Position numbers and translations under genes: made by a program. The notes under the pieces were generated by a model. That model was not told where the DNA came from. It did no database searches and saw only the letters and a program-made list of their open reading frames with translations. This document shows, piece after piece, positions 45,957 through 54,812 of a stretch of 64,000 nt of DNA. Position 1 is the first letter of the stretch, and every line of letters begins with the position of its first letter. The DNA is from Actinophytocola sp963727495 (GTDB lineage Bacteria > Actinomycetota > Actinomycetes > Mycobacteriales > Pseudonocardiaceae), in the NCBI GenBank assembly GCA_963727495.1, contig CAVSGQ010000013.1, positions 33,827 to 97,826 on the forward strand, given 5' to 3'.

Positions 45957-48900
45957 GCCGCGTCCACTCGTCCCTGTTTACCGGCCCGGGCCTTCCCGCC
46001 GTCCGGGCTGGTGCCGCCGCCCGAACCGTTGCCGCGCTGGTCGACGGGGTGGCTCCGGCCCTCCGCCTGCCCGTTGGCCTGGCCGTTCGCCGGTTCCACC
46101 TGGTCGGCCGGCAGGTCCTCGTCGGTGAGGCCCAGCTCGTAGTCGGCCGCGATGTCGAACTCGTCGCGCTCGCTGCCGGACTCGTCGTCGACGCTGCCGT
46201 CCCGCGGCGGGGTCGGATCGTCGTCGTCGGGCAGGGACGGGGCGTGCTGGTCGGCCGGGAGGACCGCGCCCGGGGTGCTGCCGCGCAGCGCGTCCGGCGT
46301 GGTGTCCATCGCGGCGCGCAGGTGCTCCAGGTGCGGCCCGGACAGGTCGATCCTGATGCGCTCGACGCCGCCCGCGCCGTCGCCGAAGATGAACTGCCTC
46401 GGCGAGGTGTCGCGCATCGTGTCGCGGTGCGCGCCCGGCCGCCTGCCCAGGCTCGCGATCACCTGCTCGTAGCCGGCGCCGATCGGCACCTTCAGCAGCC
46501 GCAGCGCGTCGGCCTGCGCCGACTCGTCGTCCAGCCGCCCGACGAACACCGAGTCGAGCAGCGTGACGAAGCCCTGGATGCGCAGGAAGTCGGCGGGGAT
46601 CTGCGAGGACAGCAGCACCCGGACGTTCCACTTGCGGGAGTCACGGGCGAAGCGGTTCATCAGCACCCGGCCGGTCGGCACCTCGGACAGGAAGAACGCC
46701 TCGTCGATCCAGACGCCCTTGCGCAGGTCCTTCGGCCGCTCGTAGATCGAGCGCTGGGTCAGCCATGCCGCGAGGTTCAGCATCTCGACGCCGAGCGACT
46801 CGGCGTCGGTCCAGTGCTCGCGGCCCACGCCGTCCTTGGGCAGCGTCAGGCCGGCCATCGTCAGCACGGTCAGCCGGTCGTCGCGCTGGTCGTGGTACGG
46901 GTCGGCGTCCTCCTCCGGGATGAGCAGCGACATCCGCTCGCGCATCTCGTCGAGGAAGTCGGCGACCACCACCGCGTGCTCGTGGTGCTCGCTCGCGTCC
47001 CGGCGCAACGCCTCGAACACCAGGCTCGGGTCCGCGTCGGCCCGCCCGCCGACCTCCGCACCGCCCGCAGCAGCACGATCCGGGTGTGCGGCATGCGCGC
47101 GATGTCGTAGGGCAGCAGGCCGGTGAGCACGTCGAGAACCAGGCGGCGCCGGGTGGCCGCGGCGAGCGCCTTCTCCCGCCGCCACGCCCGCTCCGGGTCG
47201 TCCTCGTCGGCGAAGTGCTCGAACAGCGGCTCGGCCACCACGCGGTAGGGGTTGAGGATGCCCGGCTCGGCGTTGAGCAGGTTGATCGGCCGCGCGTACG
47301 GGCGCAGCTCGGGCAGGTCGCACAGCTTGGACAGCGGGCCGGACGGGTCGAGCAGCGTCCAGTGCGCGCCGGCGCGCAGCGTCTTGTAGACGGTGCCGCC
47401 GCCGAGAAACGAGTTGTGCGTCGGGATGCACGTCTTTCCGGCGAGATACATGTGGTCGGCGTTGTCGACCTGGACGCACCTCACCGGAACGGATTTCACC
47501 GGCACGACATCGATGACGTAGCGGTAATGGTTCGTCTCTCGGTCGGTCGTGTTGAGTCGCGACAGTTTCCGGGAGAGCCGAAATACCTTGTCCGGAGTGG
47601 TGAACGAGACGGTGTACGCGGTCGACGTGTGCGGATGCCGCCCTCTCACCGGCTTCGTGCGCATTCGCGCCTGGTAGCCAAGGCTCAACGCGAGTTCGAG
47701 GAAACCGCGAGCCAGCCGTTCGCTCGTCACGGACAACTCGATCCCGCCCGTCGGCTTGCAGTAGCCATCGGTGTCGAGAAGGCCGGCGAGCAGTGCCCGC
47801 CGCTGTACTTCGGATGCGCGCAGGTAGCGCGCCGGGATGTGTTTGTTCCCGAGCAGGCCGAGCTGCCGCAGACGTGTCTGGACCGTGCCGGGCAGGCTGT
47901 AGTTGCGCTGGGACGCCCGATACCTGCACTCCTGCCCGGTCGCCTCGATCTCGTCGATGATCTCGCGATCGAAGACAGTGATGGCGGCCCGACAGGAGGT
48001 CCCGTCGCCGAGCCAGACCCCCAACAGGTAAGGCTCGATGGGCAGTTCGGCATTCGGTAGGTCGAACGCCGACGCGACCGGAACCGCATGGTTGTTCTGC
48101 TGGCCGGACCGGAGAGTTTCGGCAAGTTCCGCTGTCGTGCGGACCGTGGGATGCCGACTGGGCACCAGCGAGATCTTCCCGCGACGCCAGTGGCCTCTGA
48201 CGAAGCGTGAGTAGTAGAACCTGCCGTCCCGACGTGCGGCCGTCGCACGCCGGTAGGTCCACCTGGTGGTCGCCTCGCCACATCCGCACGCACATCTCCC
48301 CGGCGGCGGCTCCGGAGTCGCTACGGCGGCCGCAGCCCGTCGAACTCGTTCCGCAAGGCGATCCTGCGCCTTCCAGTCGTTCCTGGTCCGGGTCAACCAC
48401 TCGTGTTGCGCGTCGGCGCGTATCACGGACCCGTCGGAGAAGACCACGTCAAAGCATGGTCGATCGATCAACACCTCGGTGGCCTCGACGACGCGGGTCG
48501 GTCTGCCGTCCATTCCCAGTAGCTCGTCACCGACCTTGACCTCGCCCATCGTCGTCCACCCCGTCGGTGTGGGCAGCGGGGTGTCGAGAGCGAGCGCCTT
48601 GCCACCGCCCAGACCGGCGACGATGGCGGTCAGGCCGGAGCCGTCCCGGACCTCCTGGGCGATCCACGGGTCCCAGGCCACCGGCCGCCGCGTGGCGGTG
48701 CAGGTCTCGCCGAGCAGGATGCCGCGCCGGTCGCCGACCTCGGCCGTCGCGGTCGGCACCGCGGCCGCCGCCCACACCACCGAGCCGCGCCGCAGGTAGG
48801 CGGTGGACGCGAGCGGCTCGCCCGGGATGAACTCCCGGGCTAGCGCGTACTGCGCCTCCGGGTGCTCGATGGCGACCTTCGGCTTGTAGAGCTCCAGCAG

Positions 48901-49280
48901 CTGCTGGGCCGCCGCAGCGCGTCGCGCTCGGTCGGCCCGGACACCGCCAGCCGCCACCACGAGCGCACCCGGGTGGCCAGCGCGGTGAAGCCCGAGGTCA
49001 TCTCGTCGTCGATCTCCAGCACCCGCGACGCCTGCCGGGCCAGCGACTGCGGCGGCTCCAGCTCGTGCTCGTCGGTGTAGTGGCGGATCTGCGAGCGGAC
49101 CTTGTTCATCTGCCGCGCCAGCTCGCCCTGCACCTCCTCCGGGCGGCGCACGTAGATCCGCGCGGACCACTCCACCGACGCGGCGAGCCGGTCGGAGTGC
49201 TGCACCCACGGGTCGTCGATCTCGGGGATCCGCAGGCCGTGCATCTGCCCGACGGTCAGCACCGCGACGTGGCGGGTCAT
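45953..49280 (-). CDS. VirB4-like T4SS ATPase interrupted by an intein, two frameshifts
   Basis: After removal of a 395-aa intein and correction of two single-base gaps, this is an ATPase of about 714 aa. Its N-terminal domain (MTRHVAVLTVGQMHGLRIPE onward) precedes the Walker A GLGGGK|S, split exactly by the intein. Walker B lies in VWIDEAFFLSEV, and VLLSSQIPADF and FVGRLDDESAQ follow. This is the VirB4/TcpF order. A base is missing near 48912 and another near 47058. The acidic C-terminal tail is disordered. It would energise assembly of the envelope complex encoded around it. Confidence 0.82.
47413..48597 (-). mobile_element. class 3-type intein with LAGLIDADG homing endonuclease
   Basis: 395 aa inserted between Lys and Ser of the VirB4 P-loop. 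It begins with Ala (ALALDTPLPTPTGWTTMGEV), not Cys or Ser, and ends TCIPTHN before Ser. Block B has HEWLT, block F has RCVQVDNADHMYL and block G has PTHN. These supply the Trp, Cys and Thr of the class 3 splicing mechanism. Two dodecapeptide motifs (YLLGVWLGDGT and LLAGLLDTDGY) mark a homing endonuclease. A CACGCGE...FVRGHW cluster looks like a zinc/DNA-binding insert. Codon use is less GC-biased than in the extein. Confidence 0.88.
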
Positions 49281-50266
49281 GCCGAGCGTTGGAGCCGGTG
49301 CGCCCGCGACACGGTCACCGTCGGCGAGTACGGCTCCTGGTGCAAGTCGGCCGCGTCGGTGAACGACGCGAGGTCCTCGGGCTCCCACGCCGCGCCCGGC
49401 ACCGCCGGCAGGTTCCGCGGCGCGGGCAGGCCCAGCGAGCACGAGCGGTGCATCAGCCAGGACATCTCCTCGGCCGTCGCCGGCCGGCCCTCCAGCCCGG
49501 CCGACGCGATGACCTGGTCGAGGTGCTCGACCTCGGAGTCCAGCGCCAGCAGCTCGGCTTCCACCGCGGTCGGGAAGATCCGGCGCAGCAGCGGCGCGGC
49601 GCGCTCCACCGCGCGGTCGACCATGTTGCGGGTCTGCACCTGGATGCCGAGGTAGACCTCCTTCTCCGCCATCGACCGGCCCAGCAGCTGCTGCTGCTCG
49701 CCGATCAGGTAGTCGTCGAAGGACAGCGCGCCCTGCGCGTCGGGCAGCCGGTTGACCGCGTTGTGCACGTGGGCCTCCGCCCACATGCGGATCGGGTACG
49801 GGCGGGTGGTCACGCGCAGGTGCAGCCAGCGGCCCGCCAGCTCGGCGTACTGGCCCGCGATGGCGGCGATCAGGTCCTGGCGCTGCGAGTCGGAACGGAA
49901 CGACCAGCGCTGCGGCGCGAGCCGGTACCACGCGAACACGTCGTGTCCGTTGCGCAGCAGGTGACCGTCGATGCTCCGGGCGGCGATGGTCGGCGTGTAC
50001 GTGGGAATGGACTGCTCCCCTGGCAAACGTCGGTTGCGCTTTCCGTTGCGGCCGGGTGCGACCGCGGGACGGTACTGGGCCGGGTAGGCGCCATCCCGTT
50101 TGATGATCTTGGCGGTTGGCTCCTGCGGCTGCCGCGGCGGGTCGATCCCCGGGGCCGCGTGCCGCGGCCGGTAGCCCGGGCTGCCCTGCGGTAAGGTGCC
50201 CGGCCGGGGCCGGCTCAGGTGCTGCGCGGGCCGCTCAGGCTCGCGCTTGTTTCGGCGTCCGAACAC
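49277..50266 (-). CDS. T4SS-like locus protein, possible split VirB4/TcpF N-terminal domain
   Basis: A 329-aa soluble protein. A basic, proline-rich N-terminus precedes a folded part (VFAWYRLAPQRWSFRSDSQ; LRVTTRPYPIRMWAEAHVH; YLGIQVQTRNMVDRAVERA). GTG 50266 follows a perfect AGGAGG and overlaps the end of the upstream gene by 32 bp; the stop overlaps the VirB4-like ATG (ATGA). In several Gram-positive systems such sequence forms the N-terminus of the VirB4/TcpF ATPase, so this may be that domain encoded separately. I recognise no enzyme motif. Confidence 0.65.
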   Translation of the reverse strand: MFGRRNKREPERPAQHLSRPRPGTLPQGSPGYRPRHAAPGIDPPRQPQEPTAKIIKRDGAYPAQYRPAVAPGRNGKRNRRLPGEQSIPTYTPTIAARSIDGHLLRNGHDVFAWYRLAPQRWSFRSDSQRQDLIAAIAGQYAELAGRWLHLRVTTRPYPIRMWAEAHVHNAVNRLPDAQGALSFDDYLIGEQQQLLGRSMAEKEVYLGIQVQTRNMVDRAVERAAPLLRRIFPTAVEAELLALDSEVEHLDQVIASAGLEGRPATAEEMSWLMHRSCSLGLPAPRNLPAVPGAAWEPEDLASFTDAADLHQEPYSPTVTVSRAHRLQRSA

Positions 50267-50798
50267 CGCGAACCTCCTTCTTCCGGGCCGTCTTCCGCGG
50301 GACCTGCCGTTGCCGTGCCTGCTGCTTCCGTGCCTGCTTCTGCCGTGTCCTGTTCTGCTTGTGTGTCCCGTGCTCCTGGCGTGCCGTGCGCCGCCGGGCG
50401 GTGCGCGGCCGGTCGCCGCGCCGCACCCGGGGCCTCGGGCGGGGCCGATCGGCATGTACCCGGACCCGGGTGGCGCTGACCGCGCCGCCCTCGCCCGCGG
50501 CCGTCTCCCGCGGGGCCGTGAGCTCGCGGACCCACATCGCCGTCACCGCGGTCAGGGGTCGTTCGTGGCTGATCCGGGAGCAGATGAGCCGGGTGAGCAC
50601 GATCGTGATCACGATTCCCCACGCGACCGACCAGAACAGCGACACCCCCAACCGCCGCTCGACGGTCAGCACCAGCAGGAACACGACGACACCGACGCCC
50701 CATGCCACGTAGCGGGCCCGCCACGGCATCGTGGCCCTCGGCGGACCGAGCCATACCGCATCGACGCGGTACACCTCGTCGTCAGTACGAATGCGCAC
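50235..50798 (-). CDS. small membrane protein with basic tail, VirB3/PrgI/TcpE-like position
   Basis: A 187-aa protein. Two adjacent membrane helices at about residues 30-70 (YVAWGVGVVVFLLVLTV and SVAWGIVITIVL) are followed by a segment with RISHERPLTAVTAMW. The very basic Arg/Lys/Gln tail is probably disordered. Its size and place just before the ATPase parallel VirB3, PrgI or TcpE in Gram-positive systems. GTG 50798 is the start. No diagnostic motif. Confidence 0.65.
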   Translation of the reverse strand: MRIRTDDEVYRVDAVWLGPPRATMPWRARYVAWGVGVVVFLLVLTVERRLGVSLFWSVAWGIVITIVLTRLICSRISHERPLTAVTAMWVRELTAPRETAAGEGGAVSATRVRVHADRPRPRPRVRRGDRPRTARRRTARQEHGTHKQNRTRQKQARKQQARQRQVPRKTARKKEVRGVRTPKQARA

Positions 50799-50818
50799 GC
50801 GATGTCCCTACTCGTGGG

Positions 50819-51088
50819 TCAGCCGGTGAACAGGCCGGCGATCCAGGTGCCGATGTTCTGCCCGGCGTCCGTCGTCACCGCCAGTCCGATGATCGCCAGC
50901 GCGACGATGACCCCGCCGAGGCGGCGCATCACACCTGCGTTGTCGCCCTTGCCGCCGCCCAGCCACAGGAGCAGGAGGGCGACCACGAGCAGCAGGAGCG
51001 GGATGATGTTGTTGAGGATCCAGTCGCGGACCCCTCCGGTGCCCAAGCTGCCGTCCTGGGCGAGCTGAAGAGTGGTCATGGCGATCAT
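50819..51088 (-). CDS. VirB2/TrbC-like small pilin-type membrane protein
   Basis: An 89-aa protein with two membrane helices (NNIIPLLLLVVALLLLWLGG and VIVALAIIGLAVTTD) joined by a short charged loop. This is the topology of VirB2/TrbC pilins. ATG 51088 follows a GGGAG site. It is the first gene of the locus, 21 bp before the next. Assignment rests on topology and position. Confidence 0.7.
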   Translation of the reverse strand: MIAMTTLQLAQDGSLGTGGVRDWILNNIIPLLLLVVALLLLWLGGGKGDNAGVMRRLGGVIVALAIIGLAVTTDAGQNIGTWIAGLFTG

Positions 51089-51599
51089 GTCGTACTCCCA
51101 AGTGCGCGGAGCGTGTCGTCGTCGGGGCACTCCACGCGGCCGGTGTCTGCTGTTCGTTTGTCAGGCTGGCCTTCGCCAACGAGTAGAGCATGTTTGGCAT
51201 CACGATGTGTAGTGGTACGACACCTCTCCGTAGATCCACATCGTGCGCACGGCGCCTCCTCGACGGCTGACCGGGTGCCATCTGACCACACACCATCATG
51301 AAGCGAACAGAACCCATTTTGGCCAATGGCCTGGTAGTTTCACTCGGATGCGGCCGACCCCTCACCGTAGGTGTGGGATGTCACAAGTCAAGACGTGAGC
51401 TGAGCCGCCACGGCCCACCCGATCGAAGGATCTTCACTGACCGTGTCTGCTTCGTGACCCTCCCGTGAAAACGCCTGCGCCATCCGCCGTCCAGCCGCGT
51501 CCGAACGCAGCAGCCGTTGGGCTGAACGGCGGGTATCGCTGCACCGTCGGGTGTAGTCACGCTATCGATGTGACCGCAGCGTGACCAACTTGGCGGTGA
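51089..51599. other. 511-bp region upstream of the T4SS-like locus
   Basis: No supported gene. It contains a perfect 9-bp inverted repeat, cacgatgtg (51201-51209) and cacatcgtg (51237-51245), about 115 bp before the first gene of the locus. This is a candidate operator or leader hairpin. No convincing promoter hexamers were found. Confidence 0.5.
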
Positions 51600-52003
51600 G
51601 TGGGCGGACGAGCCGGCATCTAAGCCGGATTCTGTCCCCGGCGCCCCGAAAGGCGCCGGTAGGCGGCCATCCATCTCGACCTGCCGTCGCCGGCAGGCTC
51701 TAGCGGCCTACCCGCAGGCTCGGGCGGGCAGCCCTCGAGCGCCTGCGCAGGAGACCCGGAGGTCTCCCTCTTGGCCTTGCTCCGGGTGGGGTTTACCGAG
51801 CCACCCCGGTCACCCGGGGTGCTGGTGGTCTCTTACACCACCGTTTCACCCTTACCTGGTGGGTCGCACCAGGCGGTCTGTTTTCTGTGGCACTGTCCCG
51901 CGGGTCGCCCCGGGTTGCCGTTAGCAACCACCCTGCCCTGTGGAGTCCGGACTTTCCTCGACGGGTCACCCCGCCGCGGCCGCCCTGCCGACTCGTCCGC
52001 CCC
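51600..52003 (-). ncRNA. rnpB: RNase P RNA, class A
   Basis: The minus strand begins gcggacgagtcggcagggcg and contains the conserved gaggaaagtccggactccac. It also has the P4-region acagaa...gccggctt elements and ends in cggctcgtccgcc, pairing with the 5' end. About 400 nt with GC-rich helices, typical of actinobacterial type A RNA, which removes tRNA 5' leaders. Confidence 0.93.
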
Positions 52004-52024
52004 CACAGGATCCCACGCGGGTTC

Positions 52025-53131
52025 TCACGCCAGGTGGGAGGTGTCGTTCACCAGCCGGACCGAGGCGTTGCCGTCCGGGTAGAACTCCACGACCGACAGC
52101 GACGCGAGGTCCAGGTGCAGCCGGTACAGCAGTGACGGGCCGGCGTCCAGACCCATCCGCAGCAGCGACTTGATCGGCGTGACGTGGCTGACCACGACCA
52201 CGGTCCCGGCGCCGACCCGGGCGACCAGCTCGTCGCGCACCCGGCGCACCCGGCGGTGCACCGCGTCGAAGCTCTCGCCGTCCGGCGCGGGCACCGACGG
52301 GTCCGCGAGCCAGCGGCCGTGCAGCTGCGGGTCACGGGTGGAGGCCTGCGCGAACGTCAGCCGCTCCCAGGACCCGAAGTCCGTCTCGACCAGGCCGTCC
52401 GCCACCTCGACGGTGCTGCCGGTGGCCTCGGCGATCGCGTCGGCGGTCTGCCGGGCCCGCCCCAGCGGCGAGGACACCACTGCGGTGCCGGGCTCGACCA
52501 GGCCGGCGATCCGACCGGCCACCGCCTTGGCCTGCTGCTCGCCCAGCGCGGTCAGCGGCACGTCGTCGCGGCCGGAGTAGCGGCGTTCGATCGACAGCTC
52601 GGTCTGCCCGTGCCGGACCAGCAGCAGCCGGGTCGGCGTGCCGGTCGCGCCGGTCCACCGGGCCGGCGAGGCGGGAGCGGGCTGCTCAGCCCGCACCCCT
52701 TTTCCCCGGGCCTTCCCCGGCTGCCTGCCCGCCTGCGCGTCCATGGCCTCGTTGGCGAGGCGGTCGGCGTGCGCGTTGCGGGCCCGCGGGATCCACTCGT
52801 ACCGAATCGTTGCAAAGCCGCGCGCGATCTTCTGCGCCTCGAGCGCGATCGGCTGCAGGGCGGCGTGCCGGATCTTCCACCGGCCGGACATCTGCTCGAC
52901 GACGAGCTTGGAGTCCATCCGCACGGCCACCTCGTCCGCGCCGAGCTCGGCCGCCGCGCGCAGGCCGGCCACCAGGCCCTGGTACTCGGCGACGTTGTTG
53001 GTGGCGACGCCCAGCCCCTCGGACCGCTCGGCCAGCACCTCACCACTCGCCGCGTCGAGCACCACCGCGCCGTAGCCGGCCGGTCCCGGGTTGCCGCGCG
53101 AGCCGCCGTCGGCCTCGACGATCACCTTCAC
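52025..53131 (-). CDS. bifunctional RNase H / phosphoglycerate mutase-like phosphatase
   Basis: A 368-aa fusion (Rv2228c type). N-terminal RNase HI has catalytic EADGGSRGNPG, AEYQGLVAGL and MDSKLVVEQM residues. After a Lys/Arg-rich linker, a histidine phosphatase domain has LLVRHGQTELS near residue 170, SSPLGRARQTA and the second His in VVVSHVTPIK. In mycobacteria the C-terminal domain has alpha-ribazole phosphatase (CobC) activity, which fits the nearby cobalamin-type aminotransferase gene. GTG 53131 overlaps the previous stop (GTGA). Confidence 0.93.
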   Translation of the reverse strand: MKVIVEADGGSRGNPGPAGYGAVVLDAASGEVLAERSEGLGVATNNVAEYQGLVAGLRAAAELGADEVAVRMDSKLVVEQMSGRWKIRHAALQPIALEAQKIARGFATIRYEWIPRARNAHADRLANEAMDAQAGRQPGKARGKGVRAEQPAPASPARWTGATGTPTRLLLVRHGQTELSIERRYSGRDDVPLTALGEQQAKAVAGRIAGLVEPGTAVVSSPLGRARQTADAIAEATGSTVEVADGLVETDFGSWERLTFAQASTRDPQLHGRWLADPSVPAPDGESFDAVHRRVRRVRDELVARVGAGTVVVVSHVTPIKSLLRMGLDAGPSLLYRLHLDLASLSVVEFYPDGNASVRLVNDTSHLA

Positions 53132-53865
53132 AGGCCCGACTCCGGCGTGCGCACCATGATCGCGCCGCACTCCTCGCAGGTGAGCACCTCGTCGGCGGCC
53201 GCGGCGGTGATCCGGGAGATCGCGCTGCGGTCGAGCTCGATGCGGCACGCGCCGCACCGCCGGGCCCGCAGCAGCGCGGCCCCGATGCCCTTGTTCTTCC
53301 GCACCCGCTCGTAGAGGCCCAGCAGCGCCTCGGGGAACTGCGGCACCAGTGCGGTGCGGTCGGCGTCGCGGCGCGCCTGGGTGGTCTCCAGGTCGGCGAG
53401 CGCCTGCTCGCGCCGCCGGTTCGCGTCCGCGAGCGCCTCCTCGGCCTTGGCCAGCTCGACCTCGGCGTGCCGGCCGTCCAGCTCGACCGCCTCGCGGCGT
53501 TCCATCAGCTCCAGCAGCTCGTCCTCGAGCGTGTTCTGCCGGCGCTGCAGCGTGGCGAGCTCGTGCTCGAGGTCGGTGAGCTGCTTGGCGGACACCGTGC
53601 CGTCGGCGAGCAGGCCGCGGTCGCGGTCCTCGCGGGCGCGCACCGCGTCGACCTCCTTCTCCTGCCGCTTGACCTCGCGGTCCAGGTCGCCGAGCGCGGT
53701 CTGGCCGGCGACCTGCGCGTCCCGTTTTGCCTGCACCGTCTTCTCGGCCTCGGTGACCTCGGCGAGCTCGGGCAGCGTGCGGCGGCGGTGGTCGACCCTG
53801 GCCAGCTCGGCGTCCACGTCGGCCAGTTCGAGGAGGCGACGCTGCACTGCGGGATCGGCTTTCAC
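53128..53865 (-). CDS. coiled-coil zinc-ribbon protein
   Basis: A 245-aa protein (Rv2229c family). Long Glu/Arg-rich helices at about residues 10-180 should form a coiled-coil hairpin. A C-terminal C4 zinc ribbon follows (RRCGACRIEL and LTCEECGAIMVR). Relatives are thought to bind nucleic acid or chaperone proteins; function is not settled. GTG 53865 overlaps the Nif3-like stop; GTG 53880 is possible. Confidence 0.9.
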   Translation of the reverse strand: MKADPAVQRRLLELADVDAELARVDHRRRTLPELAEVTEAEKTVQAKRDAQVAGQTALGDLDREVKRQEKEVDAVRAREDRDRGLLADGTVSAKQLTDLEHELATLQRRQNTLEDELLELMERREAVELDGRHAEVELAKAEEALADANRRREQALADLETTQARRDADRTALVPQFPEALLGLYERVRKNKGIGAALLRARRCGACRIELDRSAISRITAAAADEVLTCEECGAIMVRTPESGL

Positions 53866-54665
53866 CCTGAGAACCTCCACGGGTCGGTGCGTCGAGTGGA
53901 CACGGTGACGTCGACCGTACCGCCGAGCACGTCACGCAGGATCGCCGCCGCCTGCTCGCACCACGGCCACTCGCTCGCCCAGTGCGCGACGTCGACGAGT
54001 GCGGGCGCCCCGGGCACGGACAGGTGCTCGCTCGCCGGGTGGTGGCGCAGGTCGGCGGTGAGGTAGGCGTCCACGCCGGCGCGGGTCGCGGCGTCGAGGT
54101 GGCCGTCGCCGGCCCCGCCCGACACCGCGACCGTCCGAATGGGACGGTCGAGCTCGCCGGCGGCGCGCACCCCGCCCGCGATGGCCGGCAGCGCGGCCGC
54201 GACCCGCTCGACGAACTTCTCCAGCGGCTCGGCCGTGGGCAGCTCGCCGATCCGGCCGATGCCGGTGCGGCCGTCCGGGTTCGGTGCCAGCGGGCCGGTC
54301 ACGGTGAGCCCGAGGGCCTCGGCGAGCGCGTCGGACACGCCGGGGTCGGCGGCGTCGGCGTTGGTGTGCGCGCAGAACAGCGCCGCGCCACCGCGCACGA
54401 GCCGGTGCACCAGGCCGCCCTTCGGCGTGTCGGCCGGCACCCCGTGCACCCCGCGCAGCAGCAGCGGGTGGTGCGCGACGACCATCTCCGCGTCCAGCTC
54501 CAACGCCTCGTCCACAGTGGACTCGACGGGGTCGACGCAGACCAGGATCCGGCTCACCCGCTCGGCCGGGTCCCCGCACACCAGGCCGACCGCGTCCCAC
54601 GACTCGGCGAGCTCGGGCGGGTAGGCGGTCTCCAGCACCTCGACGACGTCGGCAACCGTGGTCAC
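53862..54665 (-). CDS. Nif3-like dinuclear metal-centre protein
   Basis: A 267-aa member of the NIF3/YbgI (GCH1 type 1-like) family, which forms hexameric toroids with two metals per subunit. Metal-ligand segments are AHHPLLLRG near residue 87 and AHTNADAA near 120, with a second set near the C-terminus (DVAHWASEW). Biochemical role unresolved. It is translationally coupled to the zinc-ribbon and RNase H genes, matching Rv2230c-Rv2228c. Confidence 0.92.
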   Translation of the reverse strand: MTTVADVVEVLETAYPPELAESWDAVGLVCGDPAERVSRILVCVDPVESTVDEALELDAEMVVAHHPLLLRGVHGVPADTPKGGLVHRLVRGGAALFCAHTNADAADPGVSDALAEALGLTVTGPLAPNPDGRTGIGRIGELPTAEPLEKFVERVAAALPAIAGGVRAAGELDRPIRTVAVSGGAGDGHLDAATRAGVDAYLTADLRHHPASEHLSVPGAPALVDVAHWASEWPWCEQAAAILRDVLGGTVDVTVSTRRTDPWRFSG

Positions 54666-54812
54666 TGTGCCGCCTTCCCGGAATTCACCCGTTGGGTCGA
54701 CTTGGGCTGGTGTGCGCCGGTTGGGTGCGTACTTGTGGCCGGGTTGCGTCCCGTTCCCCTTGGGTGCGGCTGACAGGCACGCGGCTCGCGTGTTGTGGTC
54801 ACTGTGCCGCCT
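54658..54812. repeat. 18-bp direct repeat flanking an intergenic segment
   Basis: gtggtcactgtgccgcct occurs at 54658-54675, overlapping the Nif3-like start, and again at 54795-54812, overlapping the aminotransferase stop. They are 137 bp apart. The segment between has lower GC and no ORF. Confidence 0.7.

Noticed and set aside
46049..47110. Long plus-strand frames opposite the VirB4-like gene
   Set aside because: Reverse complements of the ATPase coding sequence with no recognisable domain.
41694..51088. Integrated prophage or complete conjugative element
   Set aside because: No integrase, relaxase, capsid, portal or attachment repeats are seen; only the intein is clearly mobile.
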